Part shown: positions 15,283 through 23,149 of the stretch, one piece after another
Numbering within the stretch: position 1 is the stretch's first letter
How the letters are laid out: each line of letters starts with the position of its first letter
Assembly (NCBI RefSeq): GCF_000009625.1
Contig: NC_002678.2
Coordinates: forward strand, 868,001-932,000
Reading direction: 5' to 3'
Source of the DNA: Mesorhizobium japonicum MAFF 303099
GTDB lineage: Bacteria > Pseudomonadota > Alphaproteobacteria > Rhizobiales > Rhizobiaceae
DNA: 64,000 nucleotides
Notes under the pieces: generated by a model
What the model was told of the DNA's origin: nothing
Seen by the model: only the letters and a program-made list of their open reading frames with translations
The model's database searches: none
Program-made: the position numbers and the translations under genes

Positions 15283-16761
15283 TTATTCGGCGTCCTTGGC
15301 TGCCTTTTTCTTCGGCGCGGCCTTCTTCTTCGGCTCTTCAGCCTCGTCCTCGTTCGCCTTGGCTTCAGCCTTCTTGGCCGCGGCCTTCTTCGCGGGCTTG
15401 GCCTTGGTCGTGGTTTCCGCGTCCTCGTCGTCGGCCATCAGCTCTTCCTTGCTGACCTTGACGTCGGTCACCGAAATCTGGCCGAGAAGGTGGTCGACCA
15501 CCTTCTCCTCGAACATCGGTGCGCGCAGCGCATTCAGCGCCTCGGGGTTGCTGCGGTAGAACTCGAAAGCTTCCTGCTGCTGGTTGGCCGGGAAGCGGCG
15601 AACCTGCTCGAACAGGCCGCGCTGCAATTCCTCGTCCGATACGGTGACGCCGGCCTTCTCGCCGATCTCGGCAAGCACCAGGCCGAGGCGCACGCGGCGT
15701 TCGGCAAGGCGCAGATACTCGGCGCGGGCTTCTTCTTCGGTCGTCTCTTCGTCAGCGAAGGTGCGGCCGGCGGCTTCAAGGTCGCGGGTGACCTGGGCCC
15801 AGATGTTGTTGAACTCGGCGTCAATGAGCTTCGACGGCGCCTCGAACGAATAGGCGGCATCGAGCTGGTCGAGCAGCTGGCGCTTGACCTTCTGGCGCGT
15901 CATCGAGCCGAACTGGTTCTCGATCTGGCCGCGCACGATCTCACGCAGGCGCTCCAGCGATTCCAGGCCAAGGTTCTTGGCGGTCTCGTCGTTGATTTCC
16001 AGTTCGCCCGGCTTCGACACTTCCTTGACGGTGACGTCGAAGGTGGCTTCCTTGCCGGCCAGATGTGCCGCCTGGTAGTTTTCCGGGAAGGTCACGGTGA
16101 CCTGCTTTTCGTCACCGGCCTTGGTGCCGATAAGCTGATCCTCGAAGCCCGGAATGAACTCCTTGGAGCCCAGAACCAGCAGCTGGTCGGTGCCGGCGCC
16201 GCCGGCAAAGGCCTCGCCGTCGATCTTGCCGACATAGTCGATGCTGACGCGGTCGCCTTCGGCGGCCTTGCCGGTCTTCGGCTCATAGCTGCGTGCGGAT
16301 TCGGCGACGCGCTTGACCTGGTCGTCGATCTCGGCGTCCGGCACGTCGAACACCTGACGTGTCACCTTGATGTCGGAGAAATCCTTGATCTCGATCGCCG
16401 GGATGACCTCATAGTTGAGGCGGAATTCGAAGTCGGTGCCACCGGCCAGGATCTTCTCGGCTTCCTTCTCGTCCTCGGTCATGATGACTTCGGGCTGCAT
16501 GGCGGCCTTTTCGCCGCGGCCCGTGATGATCGAGCGGGTCGAATCGTTGAGGATCTCATTGACCACTTCGGCCATGAACGACTTGCCATAGACCTTGCGA
16601 AGGTGCTGCACTGGCACCTTGCCCGGCCGGAAGCCGTTGATGCGAACCTTGTTGCGGGCGTCCGACAGCCGCGCCATCAGCTTGGCTTCCATGTCACCGG
16701 CCGGCACGGTGATCTTGATCTCGCGCTTGAGACCGGAGTTGAGCGTTTCGGTGACCTGCAT
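15283..16761 (-). CDS. tig: Trigger factor (ribosome-bound chaperone, PPIase)
   Basis: A 492-residue protein with three domains. The N-terminal ribosome-binding domain has the signature GFRPGKVP near residue 45. The FKBP-type PPIase domain (~150-245) includes [17 protein letters not shown]. The helical C-terminal chaperone domain follows. A Lys/Ala/Glu-rich tail of ~45 residues ([20 protein letters not shown]) extends beyond the usual ~430-450 residues; such tails are seen in Rhizobiales. It is monocistronic with a terminator downstream. Confidence 0.96.
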
Positions 16762-17119
16762 CGTAAAACCTTTGTTTTCACCAATGAGACTGCCACGGCC
16801 TCTGCCGCTTACAGCCTGCCGGTATAATCTTGCCGGGAATGGCTTTTGGTACGGAACCTGGCGATTTGACCGAAATTACGGCTCAAACTCTCCCAAACTG
16901 CGTTCCAAAATGTGAATAAGTTCTTGTTTTTCCTACTTCTTTTCACATTCTGTAGAAGCGGATCGTCGCGTCCCGTCACATTCGACACGCCTTTTGTCAC
17001 AGGCGAGCCTAATTTTCAACCATCTTCGCGTTTAGGCGAATAACCAACATTTCGGCCCTGACAAGACATCTCGTCTGCGACATTGACAGAATGATGGCTA
17101 CATGGGATTGCCGGACGAT
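16762..17119. other. Divergent promoter region of tig and tRNA-Leu
   Basis: This 358-bp intergenic region separates tig (-) from tRNA-Leu (+). On the plus strand a perfect TTGACA hexamer at 17083-17088 lies 32 nt before the tRNA and is a candidate -35 box; the matching -10 (GATTGC, 17-nt spacing) is weak. No coding segment is evident. Confidence 0.45.
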
Positions 17120-17204
17120 GCGGATGTGGCGGAACTGGTAGACGCCCTGGATTTAGGTTCCAGTGCCGAAAGGCGTGGGGGTTCGAGTCCCTTCATCCGC
17201 ACCA
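17120..17204 (+). tRNA. tRNA-Leu, anticodon TAG
   Basis: Full cloverleaf: acceptor GCGGATG/CATCCGC with seven perfect pairs, D arm GCGGAACTGGTAGACGC, anticodon stem CTGGA/TCCAG with loop TTTAGGT (anticodon TAG), a class II variable arm GCCGAAAGGC, T loop TTCGAGT and encoded CCA. A TTGACA lies upstream. Confidence 0.96.
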
Positions 17205-17354
17205 ACCGACCGTGGCTGTTTTATTCGGCCTCTTCCTGATCTTGGCATTATCTTTCCTCGGCGCGGCCATGCGCCTGTCGAGAATCCTACTGATTGATCG
17301 CTGAGGAATAGCCGGCAATGGGATCCACTCATTTGCCAAGAAGCGGCGGGTCAT

Positions 17355-18056
17355 ATGACGCTCGATTACTGGAACAAGGCGCACATCTGTGGGTTGCTCT
17401 CGGTTCGCTTCGGGCTCACGAGCTACCTTGAAATCAACACGAGCACCACTGGCTTCAGGTACGCGGAAGCAAGGCAATTGGGTTTTCAGCCCTGCATGCG
17501 CCTGGTGTATCGGACGACAGAGCTGCCGCTCGATGGCCTCCCTGTCGATTTCTCCTCCGCTGATGACGATATCGCGGCATGTCTCGAGGACACACGCCTG
17601 AAGGGACAGACGTTCGACCTTGTGTTCGTCGATCCGCATCACACATACGAATGCTCGGCGCGGGATATCAGGGAAGCTTTCCGCATGGTCTCGCCCGGCG
17701 GTGCGGTGGTGGTACATGACTGCCTGCCCCCTCACCGGGCTGCAGCCAATCCCTCCTTTTTTGACGGCGAGTGGTGCGGCGTGACCTACAAAGCATACAT
17801 CGATTTCGTGCTGGGCAATCCAGATCTCGACTATTTCACCATCGATGCCGATTACGGCTGTGGCATCATTCTGAAACCCATCGGGATTGGCGCGAAGATA
17901 AAGAACTGGCTGCGCGCCCGGCGGGTTCGCAAGTTGAAGGGCGAGTGGCATGCGATCGGAGACGATTTTGATGCGGCGTTCGACAAGCTTGTGACCGACA
18001 AGACAAGACTTCTGCGCCTCGTCGACTTTAGCCTGCTTCGCAGAAAGCTTAGCTGA
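17355..18056 (+). CDS. Class I SAM-methyltransferase-like protein
   Basis: A 233-residue protein with a Methyltransf_24-like pattern: SYLEINTSTTGFRYAEARQLG in the position of SAM motif I, TFDLVFVDPHHTYECSARDI as the motif IV VDxxH segment, and RMVSPGGAVVVHDCLPP as motif V. The C-terminus is basic (IKNWLRARRVRKLKG). The usual glycine-rich motif I (GxGxG) is altered to EINTSTTG, so SAM binding is not certain. Relatives are often found near glycan or glycosyltransferase genes. It is alone behind tRNA-Leu, in what looks like an accessory patch. Confidence 0.7.
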   Translation: MTLDYWNKAHICGLLSVRFGLTSYLEINTSTTGFRYAEARQLGFQPCMRLVYRTTELPLDGLPVDFSSADDDIAACLEDTRLKGQTFDLVFVDPHHTYECSARDIREAFRMVSPGGAVVVHDCLPPHRAAANPSFFDGEWCGVTYKAYIDFVLGNPDLDYFTIDADYGCGIILKPIGIGAKIKNWLRARRVRKLKGEWHAIGDDFDAAFDKLVTDKTRLLRLVDFSLLRRKLS

Positions 18057-18171
18057 AAAAATTCTGTCACCCATTCGCATGGATGCCGCTCATGGCAATC
18101 ATTCGGAGAGGCGACGACACCGAAGCCATCTGCCCGACATCGGCCCACCCATGTCTCAAAGACCTGGCACG

Positions 18172-18618
18172 CTAGCTTCTGACGGCCTCGTCAACAACCG
18201 CTATCGCGTCGACCTCTATGAGGTAGCCTGGGGACATTATCGCCACCCCGACCACCACATTGGCTGGTTTGTGATCTCCAAACAGCGAAATCTGCGCTTC
18301 TTCGATGATCGGCACGTGTTCGTCCCGCTTATAATCGACAATGTAGATTGTGATCTTGCAAACCTGTTCGGGCCGTGCGCCTGCCGCACGGAGCGCTCGG
18401 CCGAGATTGCCGAATGCCAGGCGCGCCTGCGCCGCGAAATCACCATGCCCAACCAGCTTGCCGTTTATGTCTTCGGGCTGCTGACCTGAGACGAATACCA
18501 GCTTGGATCCCGTCGCGACGACAACCTGCGTGTACATCTCTGGAACTGGCAGATCATCGGGGTTGATGAGTTCGAGCGGCACTGAACAATCTCCTGCTTC
18601 GTTCGACTGAAACGCCAT
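18172..18618 (-). CDS. RidA/YjgF/YER057c family protein
   Basis: A 148-residue protein with the RidA fold signature: MYTQVVVATGSKLVFVSGQ, DFAAQARLAFGNLGRALRAAGARPEQVCKITIYIVDY, and the end PGYLIEVDAIAVV. Members deaminate enamine/imine intermediates. The Arg that binds substrate carboxylate in true RidA (near the C-terminal IEVEAIA segment) is not clear here, so it may be a member of another subgroup. No operon partner is present; the neighbouring methyltransferase is convergent. Confidence 0.85.
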   Translation of the reverse strand: MAFQSNEAGDCSVPLELINPDDLPVPEMYTQVVVATGSKLVFVSGQQPEDINGKLVGHGDFAAQARLAFGNLGRALRAAGARPEQVCKITIYIVDYKRDEHVPIIEEAQISLFGDHKPANVVVGVAIMSPGYLIEVDAIAVVDEAVRS

Positions 18619-18862
18619 TGGTGATCACCGCGTCGCTGGCATATAGCGATAGCGGCGATAGGCGTGGCGATCAGCGGCTTGGCCCCGCGCGAAATCCGGG
18701 GCGACGAAGCGCTAGCCAACGCGCCGATTGGGCTCAACGCTATCGATACGGCTGACGCAGTGCATCTCGCATGGGGTGTCCGGCGATGATTGATCAATCG
18801 ACAGCGCACTGTCAATCGATCCTGCCGACGTGCGGTGGCGCACCCACATGTCGCCGCAGCAT

Positions 18863-18947
18863 GCGGATTTGGCGGAACTGGTAGATGCCCTGGATTTAGG
18901 TTCCGGTGCCGAAAGACGTGGGGGTTCGAGTCCCTTCATCTGCACCA
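18863..18947 (+). tRNA. Second, degenerate tRNA-Leu(TAG) copy
   Basis: An 85-nt copy of the tRNA-Leu at 17120-17204 in the same orientation with five substitutions. Acceptor pair 7 becomes T-C, pair 3 becomes G-T, a D-stem pair and an anticodon-stem pair become wobbles, and the variable-arm stem is disrupted (GACGT in place of GGCGT). Anticodon TAG and CCA are retained. No TTGACA or other good -35 lies upstream, unlike the first copy. It is probably non-functional or weak. Confidence 0.75.
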
Positions 18948-19042
18948 ATGTTTTCGGCGAATGGCCGCTCCCAACGAAATCCAACTTTCAAGAAAGACCC
19001 TTGAAATAGTTCGCTGAGAGGTTCTTACTTGCAGCGGGCAGG

Positions 19043-20101
19043 TTGGGGCTCTGTCGAGCTGTGCGGGTAGTTTCTCTAGTTCTGGCGGTAGGGTCAATTG
19101 TCGCGGCAGCAACATGTAAGGTTGAGGCCCTAGAATACACGCCTGTTTCATCTCCAGGGCAGCAGCCGTTTCTTGTTGTTTCCGGCGAGTTCAAAGACCA
19201 TGAACCCCTGAACGCCTTTAGCAACGCAGTTGTGAACAGCGGGGCCAGGATGATCGTCTTCAACTCCCCCGGCGGCAACGTCGGCAGCGCGCTTCGGTTG
19301 GGGCGTATGATCCGCGCGGCAGGGTTGGATACGCTTCAGCTTCGCCAATTGCAGTGCGCTTCAGCCTGCTCACTGGCCTTCCTGGGTGGCGTCCACCGTG
19401 TTGCCGAACCAGGTTCAATCGGCATTCATCGGGCTTGGTTGAAATCGGTTGACGGGATGTCCAGAGAAGAAGCAAAGGCCCGTGTCCAGCTCGGAACGGC
19501 CGCAATCACATCCTACGTGGTCGAGATGGGAGTGGACCCTGAGCTGATGGAATTGGCTTCGAGCTATGACAAGCATGACATAAGATACCTATCGGCCAGC
19601 GAGATGGCAGAGTTGCGTGTGACCAATGTCGCAGCGAACCAATCGCCCGCAGATACATCGCAGGTGTCGACGAGGCCAGATCCTGCGCCCGTGCCAGTGC
19701 CTGCACCCGACGCCAGGCAACAGGTGGAGAGCGCTGCGGTCGCCTTCGTCAAGGATCTGATCGAGCATCATGGCGACAACGACGATTTCGCTCTTGCTCA
19801 AGTTCAGGCGTCCTACGCTCGCACGGTCGACTATTATGGCAAGTTGACGAACCTGAGTTCGATCATTCAGGACAAGAGGAACTATTACCGGCGATGGCCA
19901 GAACGCATATATAACGTCCGCAATGACAGCATTGTGGTCACCTGCGCAAACGATCGCTGCATGGTTTCGGGCATCTATGACTGGGTTGTGCGCAGCCCCT
20001 CGATACACAAGCAGGACAAAGGCGCGTCAAACTTTAGCTACACAATATCGACTGGTCCCTATCCCAAAATCATCGCCGAGACGAGTAAGGTCCGGAGTTG
20101 A
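19043..20101 (+). CDS. Secreted ClpP/crotonase-like protease domain protein
   Basis: A 352-residue protein. The start is uncertain: TTG at 19043 or GTG at 19061, no strong ribosome binding site. The N-terminal hydrophobic segment (VVSLVLAVGSIVAAATC) is a signal peptide. Residues ~65-150 resemble a periplasmic ClpP-like domain: MIVFNSPGGNVGSALRLGRMIRAAGL (substrate loop), CASACSLAFLGG with a candidate nucleophile Ser, and GSIGIHRAW with a candidate His. A Pro-rich linker (~205-230) leads to a C-terminal domain of ~120 residues (ARTVDYYGK, DKRNYYRRWPERIYNV), which I know only as an uncharacterised rhizobial module. It follows the degenerate tRNA. Confidence 0.75.
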   Translation: MGLCRAVRVVSLVLAVGSIVAAATCKVEALEYTPVSSPGQQPFLVVSGEFKDHEPLNAFSNAVVNSGARMIVFNSPGGNVGSALRLGRMIRAAGLDTLQLRQLQCASACSLAFLGGVHRVAEPGSIGIHRAWLKSVDGMSREEAKARVQLGTAAITSYVVEMGVDPELMELASSYDKHDIRYLSASEMAELRVTNVAANQSPADTSQVSTRPDPAPVPVPAPDARQQVESAAVAFVKDLIEHHGDNDDFALAQVQASYARTVDYYGKLTNLSSIIQDKRNYYRRWPERIYNVRNDSIVVTCANDRCMVSGIYDWVVRSPSIHKQDKGASNFSYTISTGPYPKIIAETSKVRS

Positions 20102-20314
20102 TCAGCGGAGTTCTTCATCCCTGGGTCAGTGAACTTTCTTGCAAAAAATCTGTTTGGCTATTTCGTACAGTGGCACACGCGCCCTCCGGCGGGGTACCAC
20201 AGTTGGTACAAAATGAGTCCGCCCCGGTTCCGCGCTACAGCAACGCTTGTACGGCAAGGCCCTTGATTTAGGGGGCTAGTCTTGATTTGCACCGATGACG
20301 GGCATCCATCGTTA

Positions 20315-20899
20315 TTAATATAGCGGCTCTTCGAACAGCGTCTTGTCGCCGTCGACCAGTGCCTTGATCTGCGCGGTGCCGTCGCTGGCGAGCGCAAGCC
20401 TTATCCCGAACGGGCGCACCCGCATGTCGCTCTGGATCGCCATCCCCTCGCCTTCCGGCAGGTAGAAGCGCTCGATGCCGTAGTCCGGCGCGATGGTCAT
20501 GCCCTCGCTGCGCAGATCCCAGCCTTCGGCGACATGGCCTGCAATATCAGCCTCGTCGGCCGCGGCCGTCGTCGGCGCCTTGCCGAACCAGGCAGTGGTC
20601 GGTGTCCAATAACCGTCGGCGCCCTTTTTCAGCCGGACCACGATCGACGTATCGTCGCTGGAGAATTTGCCGGCGGGAATGTTGGCGATCATTTTCACCG
20701 GAATGCGTGAAATGGCGTAGCCGAGGATGATATAGTCGCCGCGCAGCAGATCGCGCGGATCGACGGGTTCGATCTTCAGCAGCAGTTCCTTGCCGTTGCG
20801 CAGGATCGCCGCCCGGCCGGCGATGATCCAGCTCAGGAACCCGATCTGGACAAGTGCCAGCACCAGCGCCGAGATAACAAGCTTCTTTCCGGTCATCAT
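20315..20899 (-). CDS. GDYXXLXY-motif membrane-anchored protein
   Basis: A 194-residue protein. One N-terminal transmembrane helix (KKLVISALVLALVQIGFLSWII) precedes a periplasmic domain containing the name-giving motif RGDYIILGYAIS near residue 55 and IERFYLPEGEG near the C-terminus. The ATG at 20899 overlaps the stop of the upstream DUF2157 gene (ATGA). The two families are commonly paired. Function is unknown. Confidence 0.88.
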   Translation of the reverse strand: MMTGKKLVISALVLALVQIGFLSWIIAGRAAILRNGKELLLKIEPVDPRDLLRGDYIILGYAISRIPVKMIANIPAGKFSSDDTSIVVRLKKGADGYWTPTTAWFGKAPTTAAADEADIAGHVAEGWDLRSEGMTIAPDYGIERFYLPEGEGMAIQSDMRVRPFGIRLALASDGTAQIKALVDGDKTLFEEPLY

Positions 20900-22014
20900 G
20901 CGGTGGCTCCCCCCGTTGCCGGACCCTTCATGCGTTTTTCGACGCGGATGATGATGATCGCCAGGATGCCGAGCAGCACCGCGGCGGCAAGGAAGAAGCC
21001 GGCCGTGTCGAGCATCGACTGCAAGGTCACGACATAGATCATGGCGAGTTCGAAGGCGAAGCCGAGATAGGCAAACCAGCGCAGGCCGCGGCTCTCCCGT
21101 CCCGCCAGCACGATGGCGGCGACGATGCCGGCCAGCGCGACGACCGAGGCAATGGCGAAGCCGTTGTTGTAGGTGCTTTCGTCGGCCAGTTCGAATTGGA
21201 TGATGGCGAGCCCGGTTAGGAAGCCGAGCAGCGCATGCAGGGGCAAGTAACCGCCGAGCTGCATGATCCTGTCGACCGGTTCCGGCGCGACGACGGAAGC
21301 CGCGAAGAGCGCGGCGGAGACGATGACCAGAGGGATCGCCACCGGCAGCGTCGCATGATTCCCGGCCAACAGCACGAGATAGAAGAGCAGCGACAGGATG
21401 ATCAGGTGCCGCGCGGCCTGGCTGCGGGTCCAGAACGAGACGGCGAACAGCACGATGGCCATGGCGACGAAAGCATGCGGAAAGTTGTTGCGGCTGTAGT
21501 AGTCGAACCCCTTCAAGAACAGCCAGACGTCGGCGATGCCGACCGAAGCGACGGTCAGCGGGTTCGACCGCAGCGCGACCGCCGCCAGCGCCGTACCGGC
21601 GCCCCAGGTCACCAGCGCGGAAGCCTCGTCGCCGGACAGATGATACATCTGGCCGATCAGCGCGATCGAACCGCCGAAGGCAGCGGCAGCCACGATCCAC
21701 AGCGCTTCGCCGATCGCCGCGTGGTCGCGCGTCTTCAGCACCGCGCCGCCGACATAACCGCCAAGGATGATGGCAAACAGCGCCGAGACCCGCGCCAGCC
21801 GCGGGATGGCATCCCAGTTGGCGGCGACGAAGATCAGGATGGCCGCGCCAAACAGCAGGGCCGCCATCATGGCCAGGATCGAACCGAAGCTCAGTGATTT
21901 GCGCGTATTGGCCTCGACGTCTCGCGTCAGCGCACCGGCCGTGGCGGCGTCGATCAGGCCTGCCTGAAGCCACCGCGCAATGTCGGATCTGACCCGTGTC
22001 GAATAGCCCGCCAT
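20896..22014 (-). CDS. DUF2157 polytopic membrane protein
   Basis: A 372-residue protein. A cytosolic N-terminal helical DUF2157 domain (RVRSDIARWLQAGLIDAATA to residue ~40) is followed by about ten transmembrane helices; GQMYHLSGDEASALVTWGAG is a conserved stretch between helices. It is the first gene of a two-gene operon with the GDYXXLXY protein. Likely an envelope-associated pair; no catalytic motif is visible. Confidence 0.88.
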   Translation of the reverse strand: MAGYSTRVRSDIARWLQAGLIDAATAGALTRDVEANTRKSLSFGSILAMMAALLFGAAILIFVAANWDAIPRLARVSALFAIILGGYVGGAVLKTRDHAAIGEALWIVAAAAFGGSIALIGQMYHLSGDEASALVTWGAGTALAAVALRSNPLTVASVGIADVWLFLKGFDYYSRNNFPHAFVAMAIVLFAVSFWTRSQAARHLIILSLLFYLVLLAGNHATLPVAIPLVIVSAALFAASVVAPEPVDRIMQLGGYLPLHALLGFLTGLAIIQFELADESTYNNGFAIASVVALAGIVAAIVLAGRESRGLRWFAYLGFAFELAMIYVVTLQSMLDTAGFFLAAAVLLGILAIIIIRVEKRMKGPATGGATA

Positions 22015-22248
22015 GCCCTGCCTCCCCCGCTAGGTCGTTTTTCAGCCGAACCAGCCAAACCGTTGACGCCACGGCACTTTCCGATTCTGGCTTCTTTGTG
22101 TCAGGTCCGTGAAGGCGCGTTAATGTTGCATTGCACAATTTGCATTGCTGCCATGCAGCCATAGCGCTTTTAAATCGATATGAGCCCGCCTATTTATGGT
22201 TCGTACACAAACGGAATGATCCGCAAGAAAGACGAAACGAGAACTACC

Positions 22249-22389
22249 ATGAACCTGATCCGCAACTATCGCAACTGGCGCCGCTACAGGGACACCGTGT
22301 CCGAGCTGAGCCGCCTGAGCAACCGCGAACTGACCGACCTCGGCATCAGCCGCAGCGACATTCCTTACGTCGCTCGCAAGGCGGTCTAA
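22249..22389 (+). CDS. DUF1127 small Arg-rich protein, copy 1
   Basis: A 46-residue protein that is DUF1127 over its whole length: MNLIRNYRNWRRYRDTVSEL, then the core LSRLSNRELTDLGISRSDIPYVARKAV. Family members of this size (such as CcaF1 of Rhodobacter) are small RNA-binding or RNA-turnover modulators, induced with the downstream CCUCCUCCC RNAs. It is followed 49 nt later by a paralogue and then by the RNA array at 22588-23065, matching the described DUF1127-CcsR operon organisation. Confidence 0.9.
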   Translation: MNLIRNYRNWRRYRDTVSELSRLSNRELTDLGISRSDIPYVARKAV

Positions 22390-22438
22390 TTCTTTGGACC
22401 GCGAATGGTCCGAACAAGTTTCTGAAAAGAGAACGACA

Positions 22439-22579
22439 ATGAACCTGATCCGCAACTATCGTAACTGGCGCGTATACCGCGAGACGGTTACCGAGCTGGG
22501 TCGCCTTTCGAACCGCCAGCTGCATGATCTCGGTATCGTCCGCGACGAAATCAAGATCGTCGCCCGCCGGGCGATCTAA
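22439..22579 (+). CDS. DUF1127 small Arg-rich protein, copy 2
   Basis: A 46-residue tandem paralogue of the preceding gene (identical first 11 residues, LGRLSNRQLHDLGIVRDEIK core). Its start context AAAGAGAACGACA is similar to that of copy 1, indicating a local duplication. It stops 8 nt before the first hairpin of the RNA array, so the mRNA and the first RNA are very likely one primary transcript that is later processed. Confidence 0.9.
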   Translation: MNLIRNYRNWRVYRETVTELGRLSNRQLHDLGIVRDEIKIVARRAI

Positions 22580-22587
22580 CGGAATTT

Positions 22588-22746
22588 CGCTGGGGTCGAC
22601 CTCCTCCCCGACCTCCAGCGAACGGTCAGCCCTTATCCTCCTCCCGAGGGTTGGCCAACCAAACGGCGCCCGCCGCACCTCCTCCCGCGGCGGGCGTTGT
22701 TTCCCCGGAGCGAACGAAATTTGCTCCAAAGGGTTTCGCCCCTTTT
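22588..22746 (+). ncRNA. Cuckoo/CcsR-like RNA unit 1 (three anti-SD hairpins)
   Basis: Three consecutive hairpins each present ACCTCCTCCC (or ATCCTCCTCCC) in the loop. 22588-22620 has an 11-bp stem CGCTGGGGTCG/CGACC(T)CCAGCG. 22624-22656 has GGTCAGCCCTT/GAGGGTTGGCC with wobbles. 22667-22696 has a perfect CGCCCGCCGC/GCGGCGGGCG. They are followed by a double stem-loop (22707-22746) ending in CCCCTTTT, which looks like an intrinsic terminator or processing end. The loop sequence is complementary to Shine-Dalgarno GGAGG. The known CcsR RNAs of Rhodobacter carry two such hairpins; here there are three. Confidence 0.85.
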
Positions 22747-22763
22747 CAAAACGCGAAAGAGAT

Positions 22764-22925
22764 TTCGTCAAAGCCGACCTCCTCCCCGGCAATGACGAAT
22801 AGGCCCAACCTTCACCTCCTCCCGAGGGTTGGCCAACCAAACGGCGCCCGCCGCACCTCCTCCCGCGGCGGGCGTTGTTTCCCTGGAGCAAAACGAATTT
22901 TGCTCCAAAGGGTTTTGCCCCTTTT
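22764..22925 (+). ncRNA. Cuckoo/CcsR-like RNA unit 2
   Basis: Same architecture as unit 1. Hairpin A 22764-22799: TTCGTCA-AA-GCCG / CGGC-AA-TGACGAA around ACCTCCTCCC. Hairpin B 22802-22834: GGCCCAACCTTC / GAGGGTTGGCC. Hairpin C 22845-22874: same stem as unit 1. Terminator-like segment 22885-22925 ends CCCCTTTT. Units 1 and 2 are almost identical from hairpin B to the terminator, so they arose by tandem duplication of ~180 bp. Confidence 0.85.
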
Positions 22926-22944
22926 AAAAAATAGCAAAAGAGAT

Positions 22945-23065
22945 TTCGTCAAAGCCGACCTCCTCCCCGGCGATGACGAATACGGTCGATCTTCACCTCC
23001 TCCCGAGGATCGACCCCCAAAACGACACCCGCCGGACCTCCTCCCCCGGCGGGTGTTGTTGTTTT
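22945..23065 (+). ncRNA. Cuckoo/CcsR-like RNA unit 3
   Basis: Hairpin A 22945-22980 is the same as in unit 2. Hairpin B 22984-23015 has GGTCGATCTTC/GAGGATCGACC. Hairpin C 23026-23055 has CACCCGCCGG/CCGGCGGGTG; it differs in sequence from units 1 and 2 but keeps full pairing (compensatory changes). All loops are ACCTCCTCCC. Hairpin C is followed by TTGTTGTTTT, so it probably doubles as the final terminator. trmFO starts 85 nt later. Confidence 0.85.
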
Positions 23066-23149
23066 CAGAGCAGGCTTTTCGATCAAGCGTTTCCCGTTAC
23101 CGCCGCACGGCAATTGCAATCGCCGCCCCAAGCGATTATTCCGGCGCTC

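Noticed and set aside
18660..18789. Plus-strand frame ending TADAVHLAWGVRR, suggestive of a PIN-domain remnant
   Set aside because: Too short and without other PIN motifs; no upstream start. Not supportable as a gene or pseudogene.
18863..18947. Second tRNA-Leu as a fully functional gene
   Set aside because: Five substitutions weaken several stems and no promoter is evident, so I record it as degenerate, although expression cannot be excluded.
20194..20209. Palindrome GTACC-ACAGTT-GGTAC with nearby CCCTTGATTTAGGGGG as an attachment site or tRNA fragment
   Set aside because: No tRNA cloverleaf can be drawn and no integrase is nearby; palindromes of this size arise often.
22580..23149. CRISPR array
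   Set aside because: The repeats are ~180 bp units with structured stems and different spacing, no conserved short repeat with unique spacers, and no cas genes. RNA hairpin array explains the pattern.
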